From: Brevipalpus yothersi | Taxonomy: Eukaryota; Arthropoda; Arachnida; Trombidiformes; Tenuipalpidae | NCBI GenBank assembly: GCA_003956705.1 | Contig: QZCP01000059.1 | Span: 16,686 to 80,685 of the forward strand | Length of the DNA stretch: 64,000 bases | Direction: 5' to 3' | Part shown: positions 52,435-63,764 of the stretch, piece after piece | How the letters are laid out: every line of letters starts with the position of its first letter | Position numbering within the stretch: the stretch's first letter is position 1 | Made by a program: the position numbers and the translations under genes | Notes under the pieces: model-generated | The model's database searches: none | Told to the model about the DNA's origin: nothing | Seen by the model: only the letters and a program-made list of their open reading frames with translations

Positions 52435-53225
52435 TCACTTTCAATTTCATGGAATACTTCATTCGTCGGGCATCTCGCTTCCATTCGCTTTACCCGTGCT
52501 CATCGTAACCATTAAGAACCATCAGAATCAGTGATCGATCAGGAGTTCTTACTCCGGCTGCAAATTCTCCTGAGTGTATGTGTTTCATCATCTGCCTAGA
52601 ATATCGAGTTCCAACAATCTTCCTCTAAATGTTCTCCTATTGATCATACCTTTTACATCGGTTCGTATGTGTATATGTGTGTTTGAGATATATTCTCAAA
52701 GTTGTTTCCGGTAATCTATGGTTGTTTCTCGGCGATATCCAAGGGATAGAACTTCCATCCTGAGAAGTCGCTCACTTTCCTCACTGTATGAGCAAGAAAA
52801 TGTAGAGGAAGATAAATCTGGGTAAGTTTTCTCCTCTTTCTTTCCCAATAATAATTATGATAACTACTTCCATGAACTTATATACATTTGGATATTTATT
52901 TCCTTTGTTGTCGAAACAGCTAACTTTTCCGATTGAACTGTTGGAGAGTGTTATAGTTGATTGAAAAGTTTCCATCAATATTACATAAACCTTACTATAA
53001 AATTAATGTCTCATTTGATTGGACTGATTCAATTAGGTTTCTCACTTATCCATACAACACTCACATAAACTCACAAATTCCATGTCACTTTCAATCCATC
53101 AAAAACAGTCGATCTAACGAACTGACTAACATCCAACCAAATAAACATCTTTTTGACCTCTTCACTTTACATATTACTTAACAAACTAATAATAATAAAG
53201 CATAATATATTCTAATTAATTATTA
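52435..53225 (+). repeat. Direct duplicate of the inscuteable-like 5' region (copy 1)
   Basis: About 790 bp matching 61527-62345 in the same orientation, with scattered substitutions and small indels in the flanks but none seen in the coding exon. Confidence 0.85.
52718..52821 (+). other. Orphan copy of inscuteable-like exon 1
   Basis: Start codon at 52718, 34 codons plus two bases, then a GTAAGT donor, identical in sequence to the exon at 61813-61916. In both copies a stop codon lies in frame two codons before the ATG, so this is a true start. No copy of exon 2 or exon 3 is visible downstream, so this copy is either a dead fragment or a distant alternative first exon that would splice some 10 kb across three other transcription units. 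Confidence 0.6.
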
Positions 53226-54289
53226 GTGTTCACCTTTGGAAACTTCAGCTACAAAATTCACAAAGTCTAAGGTCTCAAATATTCCAAGTGCTAAAGCTCC
53301 CAAAGCACCCCAAGATTATAGAGAAAAAATTTCCGAATGCCGATTCCCTGATTTCTTATGGAAAATTGATCCATTCTCCATGATAAGATTATCAAGGACG
53401 AAAGTCCAAACACTCATATCAAGCATTCGACTGTAAAATTGTCCTAACTCTCTTTGTTAGTAAGTAGCTCTCTTTAAGGTCCGTCTCGATAGGAAAACTC
53501 CATGTAAACACATCCACCTCTAATAAGAAGCCAAAGTAACCAGCCCAAAAATTTTCCTCACAAAAATTCCAAAATTTCATTCTCAACATCCTCTAATCCG
53601 TAATTCTTAAATTTGTTAAATCATTTCTCTCTCTCTCGAATTTTTTTCGCCATCAAAAACTTTCCACAAACTTTGGCCCTCTCTTACGAGGACCTCTCTC
53701 AATCGATTATCTAAACTCACACTCACCTGTTGACTATGTGAATGTCAATTCCAATAAATAACCAAAAATTTACCTCACTATTCCAATTTTCCCTCAATAA
53801 TTGATTTTGACCTACAATTAAATTAAATATAATCAAAAATGATCATGATATTATGTATGAATCGGGTTTGGTATAAATCATCTATACTCACTCATGCCTG
53901 TTGACCATTCCAATAATAAATACCCAAAAATTCACCTCACTATTTCAATTTTCCCTCAATAATTGATTTTGATCGACAATTAAATTTAATCATAATCAAA
54001 ATGATCATGATATTATGTGTTCTCGGGTGTGGTGTAAATTGCGGCGCTGCGATCATCATCATCATGTCCAATGTTGTTGCCTTTTAACATGTCGTGTATG
54101 TATGTGTGTGTGTTTGGGAAAGTTTTGGATGTTATGAATATCAACATTTTCAATTGCCTTTTCGAAGTGTGTTGACTTATGTTTTTTTTTGATACTTTTT
54201 TTTCTCGCTTCATTTGTTGATGTCTTCTTCTTTTTATTGTTTGTGGTATTAAATTGTGGTAACAATTAATTAATTAATCTTCTTCCTAG
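53226..54289. other. Spacer upstream of the zinc-finger gene, with a tandem duplication
   Basis: No gene supported. A roughly 171-bp unit is present twice in tandem (see 53705-54045). An acceptor-like CTTCCTAG ends at 54289. Confidence 0.55.
53705..54045. repeat. Tandem duplication, two units of about 171 bp
   Basis: Both units contain CTGTTGAC, CCTCACTAT, TTTTCCCTCAATAATTGATT and ATGATCATGATATTATGT in the same order, spaced about 165-171 bp. Confidence 0.8.
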
Positions 54290-54290
54290 T

Positions 54291-55268
54291 ATGACCACAA
54301 TGGATGATATGGATATGGATGAATACAGTTCGGATGAGGAAGATTACTTTTCCGTTAACGAATTATTGCAAAAACATTTGTGCTGTCCGAGTACTGATAG
54401 TGAAGACAGTATAAGTGCAATCAAAAATGATAATGATTTGAAAGAAAGTATGTGCCTTGATTCAAATAATAATGATACATCATCGTATGCGGTTATACCT
54501 ACGGACAATTTTGTTTTACCCGAAGTTGATGATCGTGAATATATATTACCCGAAGATCGATCACCATCGGTGGACACTTACGATAGTAATGATGAGGTGA
54601 ACAGTGAAGAATACATTCATCATGATGATGATGAATATATTGGCAATGGTGGACATACTGGTGGTGGTAATCGAAGTTTTTCACCATACATATCGGATTC
54701 AGAGCTCATTTCTCATTCACCCAAAAAGCTCAATCAACTTGATCAATATGATGGGATTCTTAATCATCAAAAATTACCACTAATATACACCACTGATCTA
54801 CAATCAAATGATCCAATTCAAGATAGATTATACACTGCTGGACCATCATCTCGTCTTTTATCCACACTTATATCCTCAAATCAATCGCAAGGCAATCGTG
54901 AAGAGTCTCGTCCTTCAGGTGTAACTAATCACTTTCATATAGACGACCGATACATCCAGTATATTGACAATGAATTTCCCTATCAATTGTATGATCCAAC
55001 CACTGGTCGTTCGATTTGTGATGAGGAGGTTGATGATTTTGTCAATCGCAATATTAGCAGAGTTGGTAAAAAGTTTGTCTGTGCATTCACTGGTCATCAA
55101 AGTAGACAATGTACCGAAGTTCCTCGTCCTCGATCAAGTGTAAAAGATCATGTGGAAAGTATATTACGATTCAGATGTCTCGTTTGTGGGCCGATACTCG
55201 CTGGAAAGGGCAATATTCGTTATCATATGCAAAGGCATGGCCTCAAGCGTAATGTGATCAAAAAATAG
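54291..55268 (+). CDS. Acidic protein with one C-terminal C2H2 zinc finger
   Basis: Open frame of 325 residues, with an acceptor-like site (CTTCCTAG) one base before the ATG, so a 5' UTR exon or an upstream coding exon is possible. Seen: an Asp/Glu/Ser-rich N-terminal two thirds with a DDMDMDEYSSDEED cluster; a conserved-looking middle (RYIQYIDNEFPYQLYDPTTG); a region with two cysteines (FVCAFTG, QCTEV); and one complete finger, CLVC-x12-H-x3-H, near residues 299-319, followed by a basic KRNVIKK end. A nuclear protein binding nucleic acid or protein is likely. The pattern does not match a named family I can recall. Confidence 0.7.
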   Translation: MTTMDDMDMDEYSSDEEDYFSVNELLQKHLCCPSTDSEDSISAIKNDNDLKESMCLDSNNNDTSSYAVIPTDNFVLPEVDDREYILPEDRSPSVDTYDSNDEVNSEEYIHHDDDEYIGNGGHTGGGNRSFSPYISDSELISHSPKKLNQLDQYDGILNHQKLPLIYTTDLQSNDPIQDRLYTAGPSSRLLSTLISSNQSQGNREESRPSGVTNHFHIDDRYIQYIDNEFPYQLYDPTTGRSICDEEVDDFVNRNISRVGKKFVCAFTGHQSRQCTEVPRPRSSVKDHVESILRFRCLVCGPILAGKGNIRYHMQRHGLKRNVIKK

Positions 55269-56352
55269 TCGTCTTCTAGCCATGTGTGCCTTTGTTATCA
55301 ATTATGGTGCCCTTAAGATGGTTTATTAAGGCCTAAAAATGAACCTCAAATTTTTTCTGTCCATAATTCATCACAAAAATAGAATATTCACCTCTGTGAG
55401 CTCTCTCTCTTTCTCTCTCCCTTGGATTTTACTAGACTCGGATATGGAAATTCTTTCTGGATCTCAGATCTCGGATCCTGACTTTGGGATCATTAAAAAA
55501 TCACTTCCAAAGGATAATCAACATGAATTACTTCTGCTGGTTGGAAGATAAAGTCGAGAGAAATGAATTCATCTCATCGAAAAATGCAAACATCTCACCT
55601 CATTTTTTTGAATCAATAATAGTTATTAAGATGAGATAGTGATTTTTTTTCCGCTTTTCAAATAGACTAATTGATTTTCTAATTGATTAGAATGACCAGA
55701 GTTGCACTAAATTATAACTGATCGAATCCAATGAGATTCTGAATGATCTGATGAATTGTAAATATAATAGGAAGAATAGATCAATTTATCTATGTGATCC
55801 TGAATTTGAATTTTCCAAAACGAAGCAAACCACGTTTCAATTATACATAAATATTCAGTGTCTTATATCTCGCCAAAATCATTCAAGATCAAATTTGAAC
55901 TATTGGTATAAGTTCAACTATCCAGTGCTTATTAAGTATGATGATATTGTCCAAGTGGAATGAAATGATTAAAAAGTGTCCTTATTGCCTCTGGCAATTG
56001 GTCAGAGTCACTTTTAAAAAATATCTCTCAAGATTGTCTTTTTCAGAAATGTATTTCCTCGAAAATTATCTTTTTGTCTGCATCTTTCACAAGATGCATC
56101 AAGCAAAGCAATTCGGATGCTTGGCGCCATTCCACCTTTCTCAAAGTCTTCAAGCATCGGTCTTGATTGAACCCACAGCTGATGAAAGATGCATCTTTTA
56201 CTCTCATCTCTTCTCTCTCTTCTTACCTCTCAATCCACTCATTCGATTTGGCTCTTTGCTTTTCAATTATCTTATTTGAACGCTCATCTGGAATCTCTTT
56301 TCCTCTTCCACATAGAACACATAACACACAGCATCTTCATTTTAATTTCACA

Positions 56353-56392
<40 letters not shown>

Positions 56393-56704
56393 ATCAATCT
56401 TGAACAATGGTATCTCGATGGAAAATTCAGAAAGAAATCAGATTCAAAATCATTGATCATTTGGCTAGATTTGGAGTGTAGAATAGATTCTCTCCTGTCG
56501 TGATGATATTTGCTATAATTGCTTGAGAGGGATTCCTGGTTGAAAATTTTCAACATAAAAATTATTCGAATTTGAAATAAACTATCTAGTCCATGAAATT
56601 TGAATAGAATAACTTGCCGTTCGGTGGCTCAGATTTTTTTGGGAGTCAAGATATCAGTAGCGAATTAAATAGTTAGTGATATTAACGATTTTTGCGATAA
56701 AGTT
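55269..56704. other. Spacer between the zinc-finger gene and gene E
   Basis: No gene. A CT run lies at 56355-56388. About 56360-56700 is the 3' flank of gene E and resembles the flanks of B and D. Confidence 0.55.
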
Positions 56705-57620
56705 CTATATAAGTGTACCATCGTGTCCGCGACCTATGCCGATTGCAATTCCCAATCCAGCTTGACCCCCAACCGAAATGAGAGAATTCTTCACGTCTGA
56801 ATTTTTGTAGCGACCATTCATTTGATATGAACTTTGAGGATAGTATATATATGAAGACAAAGAAGATCCTTGGATAGCTGAATCTTCCGAGAGGAATGCA
56901 TCTTTTTCAGCGACAATTTTAGTTTGGATGACTTGAGCACCATTCTGATAGTTTTGTGAGGATGTTTTTCGAGGTTGAAAATATCCTCCCTTTGATGTGG
57001 AATAGCTGTTCGCCTTATTTCTTTCATGAACCAGATCCATTTGACTTCCATCTTTGTAAAAAATTTCTGAGGATTCCAATTTCTCACCAAATTTATTATT
57101 TTTAGAGGCTGAAGATTGTTCTAGAGCTCCTTTTTTGATAACACTTGCTCCAACACTCGGAGGCACCTCTATTGTAGTATACTTTGCTACTCCATCTTTC
57201 ACAATGTTATCAGTTTGTATATTGGTGACAGAATATGTAGATGAGAGAGATCCTTGTGTAGCAGCACCACGATTAGATAAGAGTATTCCTGATTTTCCTA
57301 CCTTGTAATCAGCTTGAAGCAGTACTTGTGGAGAATTTTCCTGGGATACTGGGCTTAATCTTGATAAGTTTGGATATACGGTGTATGAGCTACATGTCTC
57401 CATGTCTGTTCAGAGGAACTCACCTCGAGGAATCTGATGGAAGAGCTGTATTCACCAAAGAATTTTCTTTATGAATAAATCGATTATCTAAACTCCAATC
57501 AGTGGCTTCAAGATCGTTGTTACCGATCGGATGATCTTTTCTTAATCCTTTGGAGGCCTCAGTTGAGGAAACATGAGCAAAGATATGGAGAGAAAATATC
57601 AAAACCCTCAAATAGATCAT
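56705..57620 (-). CDS. Gene E: secreted protein, gene A family, longest tail
   Basis: Minus-strand exons 57620-57424 and 57359-56705, intron 64 nt, phase 2 restoring Arg; about 283 residues. Exon 1 has the same length as in gene A (197 nt) and the same signal peptide (LIFSLHIFAHVSST); an ATG further upstream in the frame is ignored for that reason. The core is nearly identical to A (about 95% over the first 180 nt of exon 2 by eye). It alone keeps a Gly-rich C-terminal tail (GGQAGLGIAIGIGRGHDGTLI is 21 residues; key part GLGIAIGIGRG). The upstream TATA word is altered. Upstream lies a broken glucocerebrosidase exon, showing that this gene arrived with a copied block. Confidence 0.72.
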
Positions 57621-58145
57621 GTTCTCATAAAGCTTCCAGATTTGATTATTGGAGATAGTGACTCTGTAGATGCACCCAACAAATATCATGTACACTTTTA
57701 CGGAACCTATTCATATAACCTCGTTCGCCATGTCTCCCACTGATTGTACTTATTCATCATATCAATGATTGCTGTGAAACTTGCATGGAACTTAAAATAC
57801 ACCATATGTGTGTTCTCTTTTATTTCTGATAGAGTGATTATCCATGGGTTACTGAACCCCTAAAATCACATTATTCCTGATGTCTGCTCTTTTGTGCTAT
57901 GGAAAAGTTTTGACACACAAGTTTTGTTCACACAAATGGATTGTCAAAAAAATTCAAATGACACAGTTTTTAAGATAAAAAATCTTTTGCTTGTAACAAT
58001 ACAGAGAAACTCACTGGTACAATCAAAGATGATGTATCAATAGGCGTTGGCTCTAGAAAAGGAAGATGATGAGTCTCAATTGCATGTAAGTCAATCAGAA
58101 AAGAGATTGTCCAAGAGAAGTGCATTGGTTTGAAAATTTTTCAAT
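57621..58145 (-). promoter_or_regulatory. Upstream block of gene E
   Basis: It matches the gene A upstream block in inverse orientation (for example GTGATTTTAGG and GGCGAACGAGGTTATAT), but the TATA box has become TATATGAATAGG (57718-57707). Confidence 0.55.
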
Positions 58146-58595
58146 ATTTAAAGGCAGTCAATTTCCGTTATCAGGGTTCTAATAGAATGAGCTCTCACTT
58201 TGATGCTCAATCTTTTCGGTGTGAATCCTTCAATATTAATTTTGACAAGGAGTGAGAGGATATCTATTGGGCTTCAAGATTATCGCTATGAGATACCGAT
58301 CATTGTCCAGAAAAGTAGTTACATATGGATTGGAATCACCGTTCAAGACTGTGTGGCAGATCAAAGCAGGTTTCGGGACAAAAATTTGTTAAAATAGGCT
58401 AGAGCATAGTACATTGGTTGCCGATAGTATTCTCTGTCTCATTGTTATGGGAGCATTGACATAATTTTTTGATCAATTTGGGTCACCTTGAGGATCGAGA
58501 GTCATATTCCAATCTAGCCACCCTTTCACACCACGATTGAAATTTTCGATAATTTCAATGGCATAGTTTTCTGTTCTTGTCTAATTTCACGAAAA
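58146..58595 (-). pseudogene. Broken copy of the last glucocerebrosidase exon
   Basis: The reverse complement follows exon 4 of the gene at 31642-32096 from the GAGCAGAAAACTATGCC position almost to its stop. Lesions seen: a Trp codon turned to TGA (58475-58473), a small deletion where ATAATTATC becomes ATAAC, and further indels near the end. Exons 1-3 are absent. It carries neither catalytic glutamate, so no activity is possible. Confidence 0.88.
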
Positions 58596-60044
58596 CCATT
58601 TCCTCCTCTTGATCCCCTTTCTCTCTCTCTCTCTCTCTTTGATTCATTCAGCTTCCTTTATGAATTCACCAGTCTCATCAATTCACTCATCTAAATTTGG
58701 AGGTTTCCACTTCTATGTATTTCTGATCATTTCGAAAAGATGAGAAGGCGTACATCGCAGAGTTTCGTCTAGAGAAAACAATTTTCATACTGAGAGCAAC
58801 AAATAATTACTCGCGAAAATATCGTTCTCATCCTCTTTCTCTGATGAGAATCAATATAAACATTATCGTTGGCCAGTGAACCATCTATTATTGACATTTG
58901 AGAAGATTGTTTATCACTCAATTGATTTTCCTTTTTTGATTATATTTTCCTCTCACAAGCAATACAGTCAATCGTAAACGAACGCTCAAGCTCTCAATTT
59001 ACTCTGTTTGCATTTTACTTTCTCTCTGCTAAGAAAATTAGTTTGACTATGACCTTTCTCTGTCTCTCAAATGTTTCCAAGGTATTGATGATCCTAGACT
59101 TCATCAGTGAGTTTTACTCAGGGAAAAAGCTAATAGCTCTCACATACTAATAACGGAAACTAGTCTGAGTAAGCAAATTTTTCCAATCCATTTTCGAACT
59201 TTCCCATCATGGATAAAGTACATAGCAAACGCTCTCACAACTGATCATACCATCAACGAATGGTCTTAAAGCTTCAGAAGCATTAAGTTCCCTTCTATCG
59301 CTAAGTTAGTTTGTTTTTCCAGAGATGAGTTGAAGCCATTGATTCCCAGCCTGCCGACATCAGGATCAATGGATTGCTTCGATCTTGGTGAATGTGAATG
59401 ACACAAACAAGAGGAAAAAGTTCTTCCGTTGGGATCTTTTCGGCCATCTCTTCATCTCTATTTTGGGTGATCATACATCACCGTTTCCCAGGTACCAAGG
59501 ACTGTGACAGCCTTTTTCACTTCCAGACTTTTGGACTCTATGGTTCTGACTTTGTTCATCCTTCATCACCATCCTGAATCTTTTAGTTAATCGTTTTGCG
59601 ACTGGTACACATAGTACAGTTAGACCCACAATCTGTGAACACATCATTTCGACAGGACCATGTTTTCCAAGACGATGAGTAAGCAAACTATTCTAGATTT
59701 GAAGATTTGAAGATGTTCCTCTGAGACGGATGCTCATGATTTCAAGAGGTCAAGAAAGATCATTGACATATCTCTCTTGTGTGTTTGTGTGTGTACATGG
59801 ACATGAACATTGTCATGGACAATTCACGATGGTCACCATCCGTTGATGATCAAATTTCCTTTCCTCTCTCTATCTTACTTTCAACATCTTTGTGGTTGAT
59901 CATTACAACAACAGCAAGCCAATGCAGAAAAAGTTTTCCAATTTTTTCGTTTGATACACAAGATATGCTTTTTCAACCCTAACCAAGGCTAATTTTCCAC
60001 TCAATCGATTTTATGAATATACACATTTAAGGGACTGTAGGGAG

Positions 60045-60099
<55 letters not shown>

Positions 60100-60582
60100 C
60101 AGAGTAAAAGAAAGAGGGAACCTCGAAAAGTGCCGAAAAACAAAAACAAGCAGCCAATTGAACCATTTTCTCATTTCGTTTTTGGCCCATTCCAGACCAC
60201 CGACGATCCGTCTGCCTGATGTTCGTCCAATTGTGAATTGTTCGACAGAAGTGTTGCAATGTTTTCCCCATCTTTTCTCTTTCTCTCTCTCTCTCTTTCT
60301 CCCCTGAACGCATATGTATCAGCATGCCGAAGTGACCTCCGATCTATCGGCACGTGCCAGCTTCACCTCAAGCCCCCAGCATGTATATATACACATATAT
60401 TTTTCAGTTTTCAGCACCGTTCATCGGGCTCAATGTAAGCGTCTGCTGTTATTGGAACTGTTCATTTTCAATGTGATTCCATCACTTGGGTCCTGGTTCC
60501 GATCTCACTTTTGGACAACGTTGTCCTAAACTGCAATCGAGTCCACACACACAGCGTTCTAGCCTGGATCAAAAAGAATAAT

Positions 60583-60586
<4 letters not shown>

Positions 60587-60655
<69 letters not shown>
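60587..60655. repeat. (AG)n microsatellite
   Basis: Uninterrupted AG run of 69 bp. Confidence 0.95.
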
Positions 60656-60658
<3 letters not shown>

Positions 60659-60898
60659 GCCACGCTCCAGTGTGACAACGATAAAGGTGTACATATGGAT
60701 TAATGGAGCTCGAAGAAAAGGTCGATGAACGGCTGCCTCGATTTTCTCTGTCTCTCTTTCCAATCGAAAAGGTGGCCTCTATGGTTATTCCCCAATATCA
60801 CCTCTAGACTAGAACCGTATCGGAGACAGGCCAAGAGACATCGGTCAAAGCTGAGAAAGAGAGAGAGAGAGAAGCTAATGATCAAGAGAGTGAGTTAA

Positions 60899-60901
<3 letters not shown>

Positions 60902-60976
<75 letters not shown>
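60902..60976. repeat. (GA)n microsatellite
   Basis: Uninterrupted GA run of 75 bp, the longest dinucleotide tract in the window. Confidence 0.95.
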
Positions 60977-60977
<1 letters not shown>

Positions 60978-61433
60978 ATAGAGAAATTCATAAGAGGACT
61001 CAGGTCATAGGAGAATACAGAGGGAAGCCACGTACGAGTTGGCGCGTGTCGCTGGAGCACATCGGGCAAGCATGTGGCTTGTATATTTATCAGTTCATGG
61101 AGGCAAAGCAGATGGAGAGAGAGAGCAGATCTCTCTCTCTCTCTCTCTTTCTATCTCTGTACAAGTATAAACGGAGAGACATAAAAGACAAGCCACGCTT
61201 CACTCCTGGTCTTATGTATCAAGCCGCTTTTAGAGTTTCTCTCTTCACTTCCCCCCCTCCATCGGCCTCCTTCCTCTGGCTCAGGACGGAAAAAGCGTTT
61301 CCTGTCCCTCTGTTTGCTCCTAGCTCGTGGCACGCGCCCTCAGATGCTTTACATCTTTCGGGATCTCTCTCTCTCACTTTTGGCCTCTTGCAGCTCTCTT
61401 TGGCCTGTCGAACTGGCCTCATGTACCCAAAAC

Positions 61434-61470
<37 letters not shown>

Positions 61471-61526
61471 TTTGCCTTCTCCCGCTCATTACACGTTTCT
61501 AGCTCTCCTACTCACTCGCTATAAGA

Positions 61527-62345
61527 TCACTTTTAATTTCATGGAATACTTCATTCGTCGTGCATCTCGCTTCCATTCACTTTACCCGTGCTCATCGTAA
61601 CCATCAGGAACCATCAGTATCAGTGATCGACCAGGAGTTCTCACTCCGGCTGCAAACTTCTCTGAGTGTATGTGTTTCATCATCATCTGCCTGGAATATT
61701 GAGTTCCAACAATCTTTCTCTAAATGTTCTCCTGTTGATCATACCTCTTACATCGGTTCGCGTGTGTGTGTGTATGTTTGAGATATATTCTCAAAGTTTT
61801 TTCCGGTAATCTATGGTTGTTTCTCGGCGATATCCAAGGGATAGAACTTCCATCCTGAGAAGTCGCTCACTTTCCTCACTGTATGAGCAAGAAAATGTAG
61901 AGGAAGATAAATCTGGGTAAGTTTTCTCCTCTTTCTTTCCCAATAATAATTATGAAAACTACTTCCATGAACTTGTATATACTTGATTACTTATTTCCTC
62001 TGTTGTCGAAACAGTTAACTTTTCCGATTGAACTGTTGGAAAGTGTCATAGTTGATTGAAAAGTTTCCATCAATTCAATATTACCCAAGCCTTGCTCTAA
62101 AATTGATGTCTCATTTGATTGAACTAATTCGATTAGGTTTCTCATTTATCCATACAACACTCACACTAACACACACTCACATGAATTCACAAATTCCATG
62201 TCACTTTCAATCCATCAAAAACTGTCGATCTAACGAACTGACTAACATCCCACTAAACAAGCATCATTTTGACCACTTCACTAACACATTTCTTGACAAA
62301 CTAATAATAATAATATAGCATAATATATTCTGAATAATTATTATT
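61527..62345 (+). repeat. Direct duplicate of the inscuteable-like 5' region (copy 2, in gene)
   Basis: Partner of 52435-53225. It spans the presumed 5' UTR or promoter, exon 1 and the first 430 bp of intron 1. Confidence 0.85.
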
Positions 62346-63764
62346 CATATGCTCACATTTTTTCAATATCGATATTGACTTTTACCAATACAAGCCAGCT
62401 CAAATTTTCTTAACGATAGCTGTAAATCCACCCACTTCTCAGTCACTCTGAAGCATAGAAAGAGAGAGAGAGAGGATCAAGTTTAATGGTTAACAAACTA
62501 ACCGATACCGAATCTACTCTCTCACAACTTATTCATCAACCATTTTTCGCAATCAATCCATGCATGAGCCCATGACTCTTTTCTTCTTCTTCTACTCCTC
62601 ATCTTTCTTCTCTCCTCTCTCTCCTCTCTCTCCAAAACGCCCTCCGGCTATTGACGCCCACTCCCATAAGGGTCGCATTTTTATTGCGTCACATATTTTC
62701 AAAGCTTAACCCCGAGAGAGAGAGAGAGAAGAAACATTCCAATGGCAGAATATATCCATTCATTAACAGTCTCCTCTTTCTCTCTCTTCCCTTAATCTGA
62801 CCCAACAGGACACATCTTCTCACTGGTATCTCAACTTTACGCCAATCGGTAAGATCAATGTGAACATCTCTCGCCATCTCTTACTATTACACTTTATCGC
62901 TCTCTCTATATCACTTTTCACCTACGTACTGTCCAAAATTTTCTTGCCTCAAATTTTCAATCCACATTCCCTCTCTCTCTATGCGATCATCTTCATTTGC
63001 TCTCATTTACCATCTCTCTGATTATTATCTTAAATTGAACTGATAGACATGGTTGCTTCGACTTGCGAGAGAGATGGAGAGAGAGAGAAAAAAGAGATGA
63101 TAAAGTTTGCTGATTTTTGAGTCTCTTGAATGAATTTTTATTTATTTATTTATTTTTCTTCTTACTTTTTCTCTTGCCTTCAATCGATGTTTCAATATCG
63201 TCTGACACTTACACCAAACGCACACGCATTTTGATGCTGGGAATATGTTATGTTCAGAATCGAGACAAAAATTTGCTTGGTCAATGGCTGGAAGAGATAT
63301 CAGACGATACCATTTCATCGGAAGTGCCAATGTGCCAATTGGAAAGTAAATCGGTGGCCATAGATCCCGGATCATTGGATGCACTTCTGGTACGCAATGC
63401 CCAGATTGCCATCACTCAAATTCGAGCTTTATCCGCATCAATATTGGATGAGATTGATGATCTGATAGATCTACTTCCGTTGACAATCATACAACTGGGC
63501 TCATATCATGATAGTTTTATACAGATATCAGCAAATATTGCCTCACTGGTTGAACTCTGTTATGGTGAAGAAGCTGATTTTGGAAATTATTGTAATGCTC
63601 GACTTCAAATAAGCTTATCTACCATATGCCATGAGATGACAGAATTCATAAGCAATTTTGCCAAACGGAAGAAGATCAATAATGCTCAGCTCGAGGCAAC
63701 ATTGCGCAAATTAAAAGAGCGTGTCGGTGAAATGGTTGGCTTGACAATTAAGAAAGGCATCGAG
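61813..63764 (+). CDS. insc: Inscuteable-like spindle-orientation adaptor, 5' part
   Basis: Three coding exons, 61813-61916, 62809-62848 and 63258-63764, all phases matching (2, then 0, then 0); 217 residues, continuing past the right edge. Exon 1 is basic and Ser/Arg-rich. Exon 2 is only 40 nt. Exon 3 begins with LLGQWLEEI (W58), followed ten residues later by MCQLESK. This W(L/M)E(D/E)(L/I)...MCxLxxK(x)(V/I) arrangement matches the LGN/Pins-binding peptide of inscuteable, and the rest of exon 3 is helical, as is the region between that peptide and the armadillo repeats. Inscuteable links Par3 to LGN to orient mitotic spindles in asymmetric division. The armadillo part would lie outside the window, so the name is likely but unproven. 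Confidence 0.6.

Larger units (their letters stand above)
58596..61526. other. Non-coding, GA/CT-rich region
   Basis: No gene supported. GA tracts at 60058-60091 and (listed separately) 60587-60655 and 60902-60976; a CT tract at 61438-61468. Open frames are tract translations. Confidence 0.6.

Noticed and set aside
53236..53436. 66-codon frame after the orphan inscuteable exon
   Set aside because: It does not match exon 2 or 3 of the intact copy and has no suitable acceptor; probably chance.
60587..60976. Possible CRISPR-like array from repeated blocks
   Set aside because: The blocks are plain dinucleotide runs with no repeat-spacer structure.
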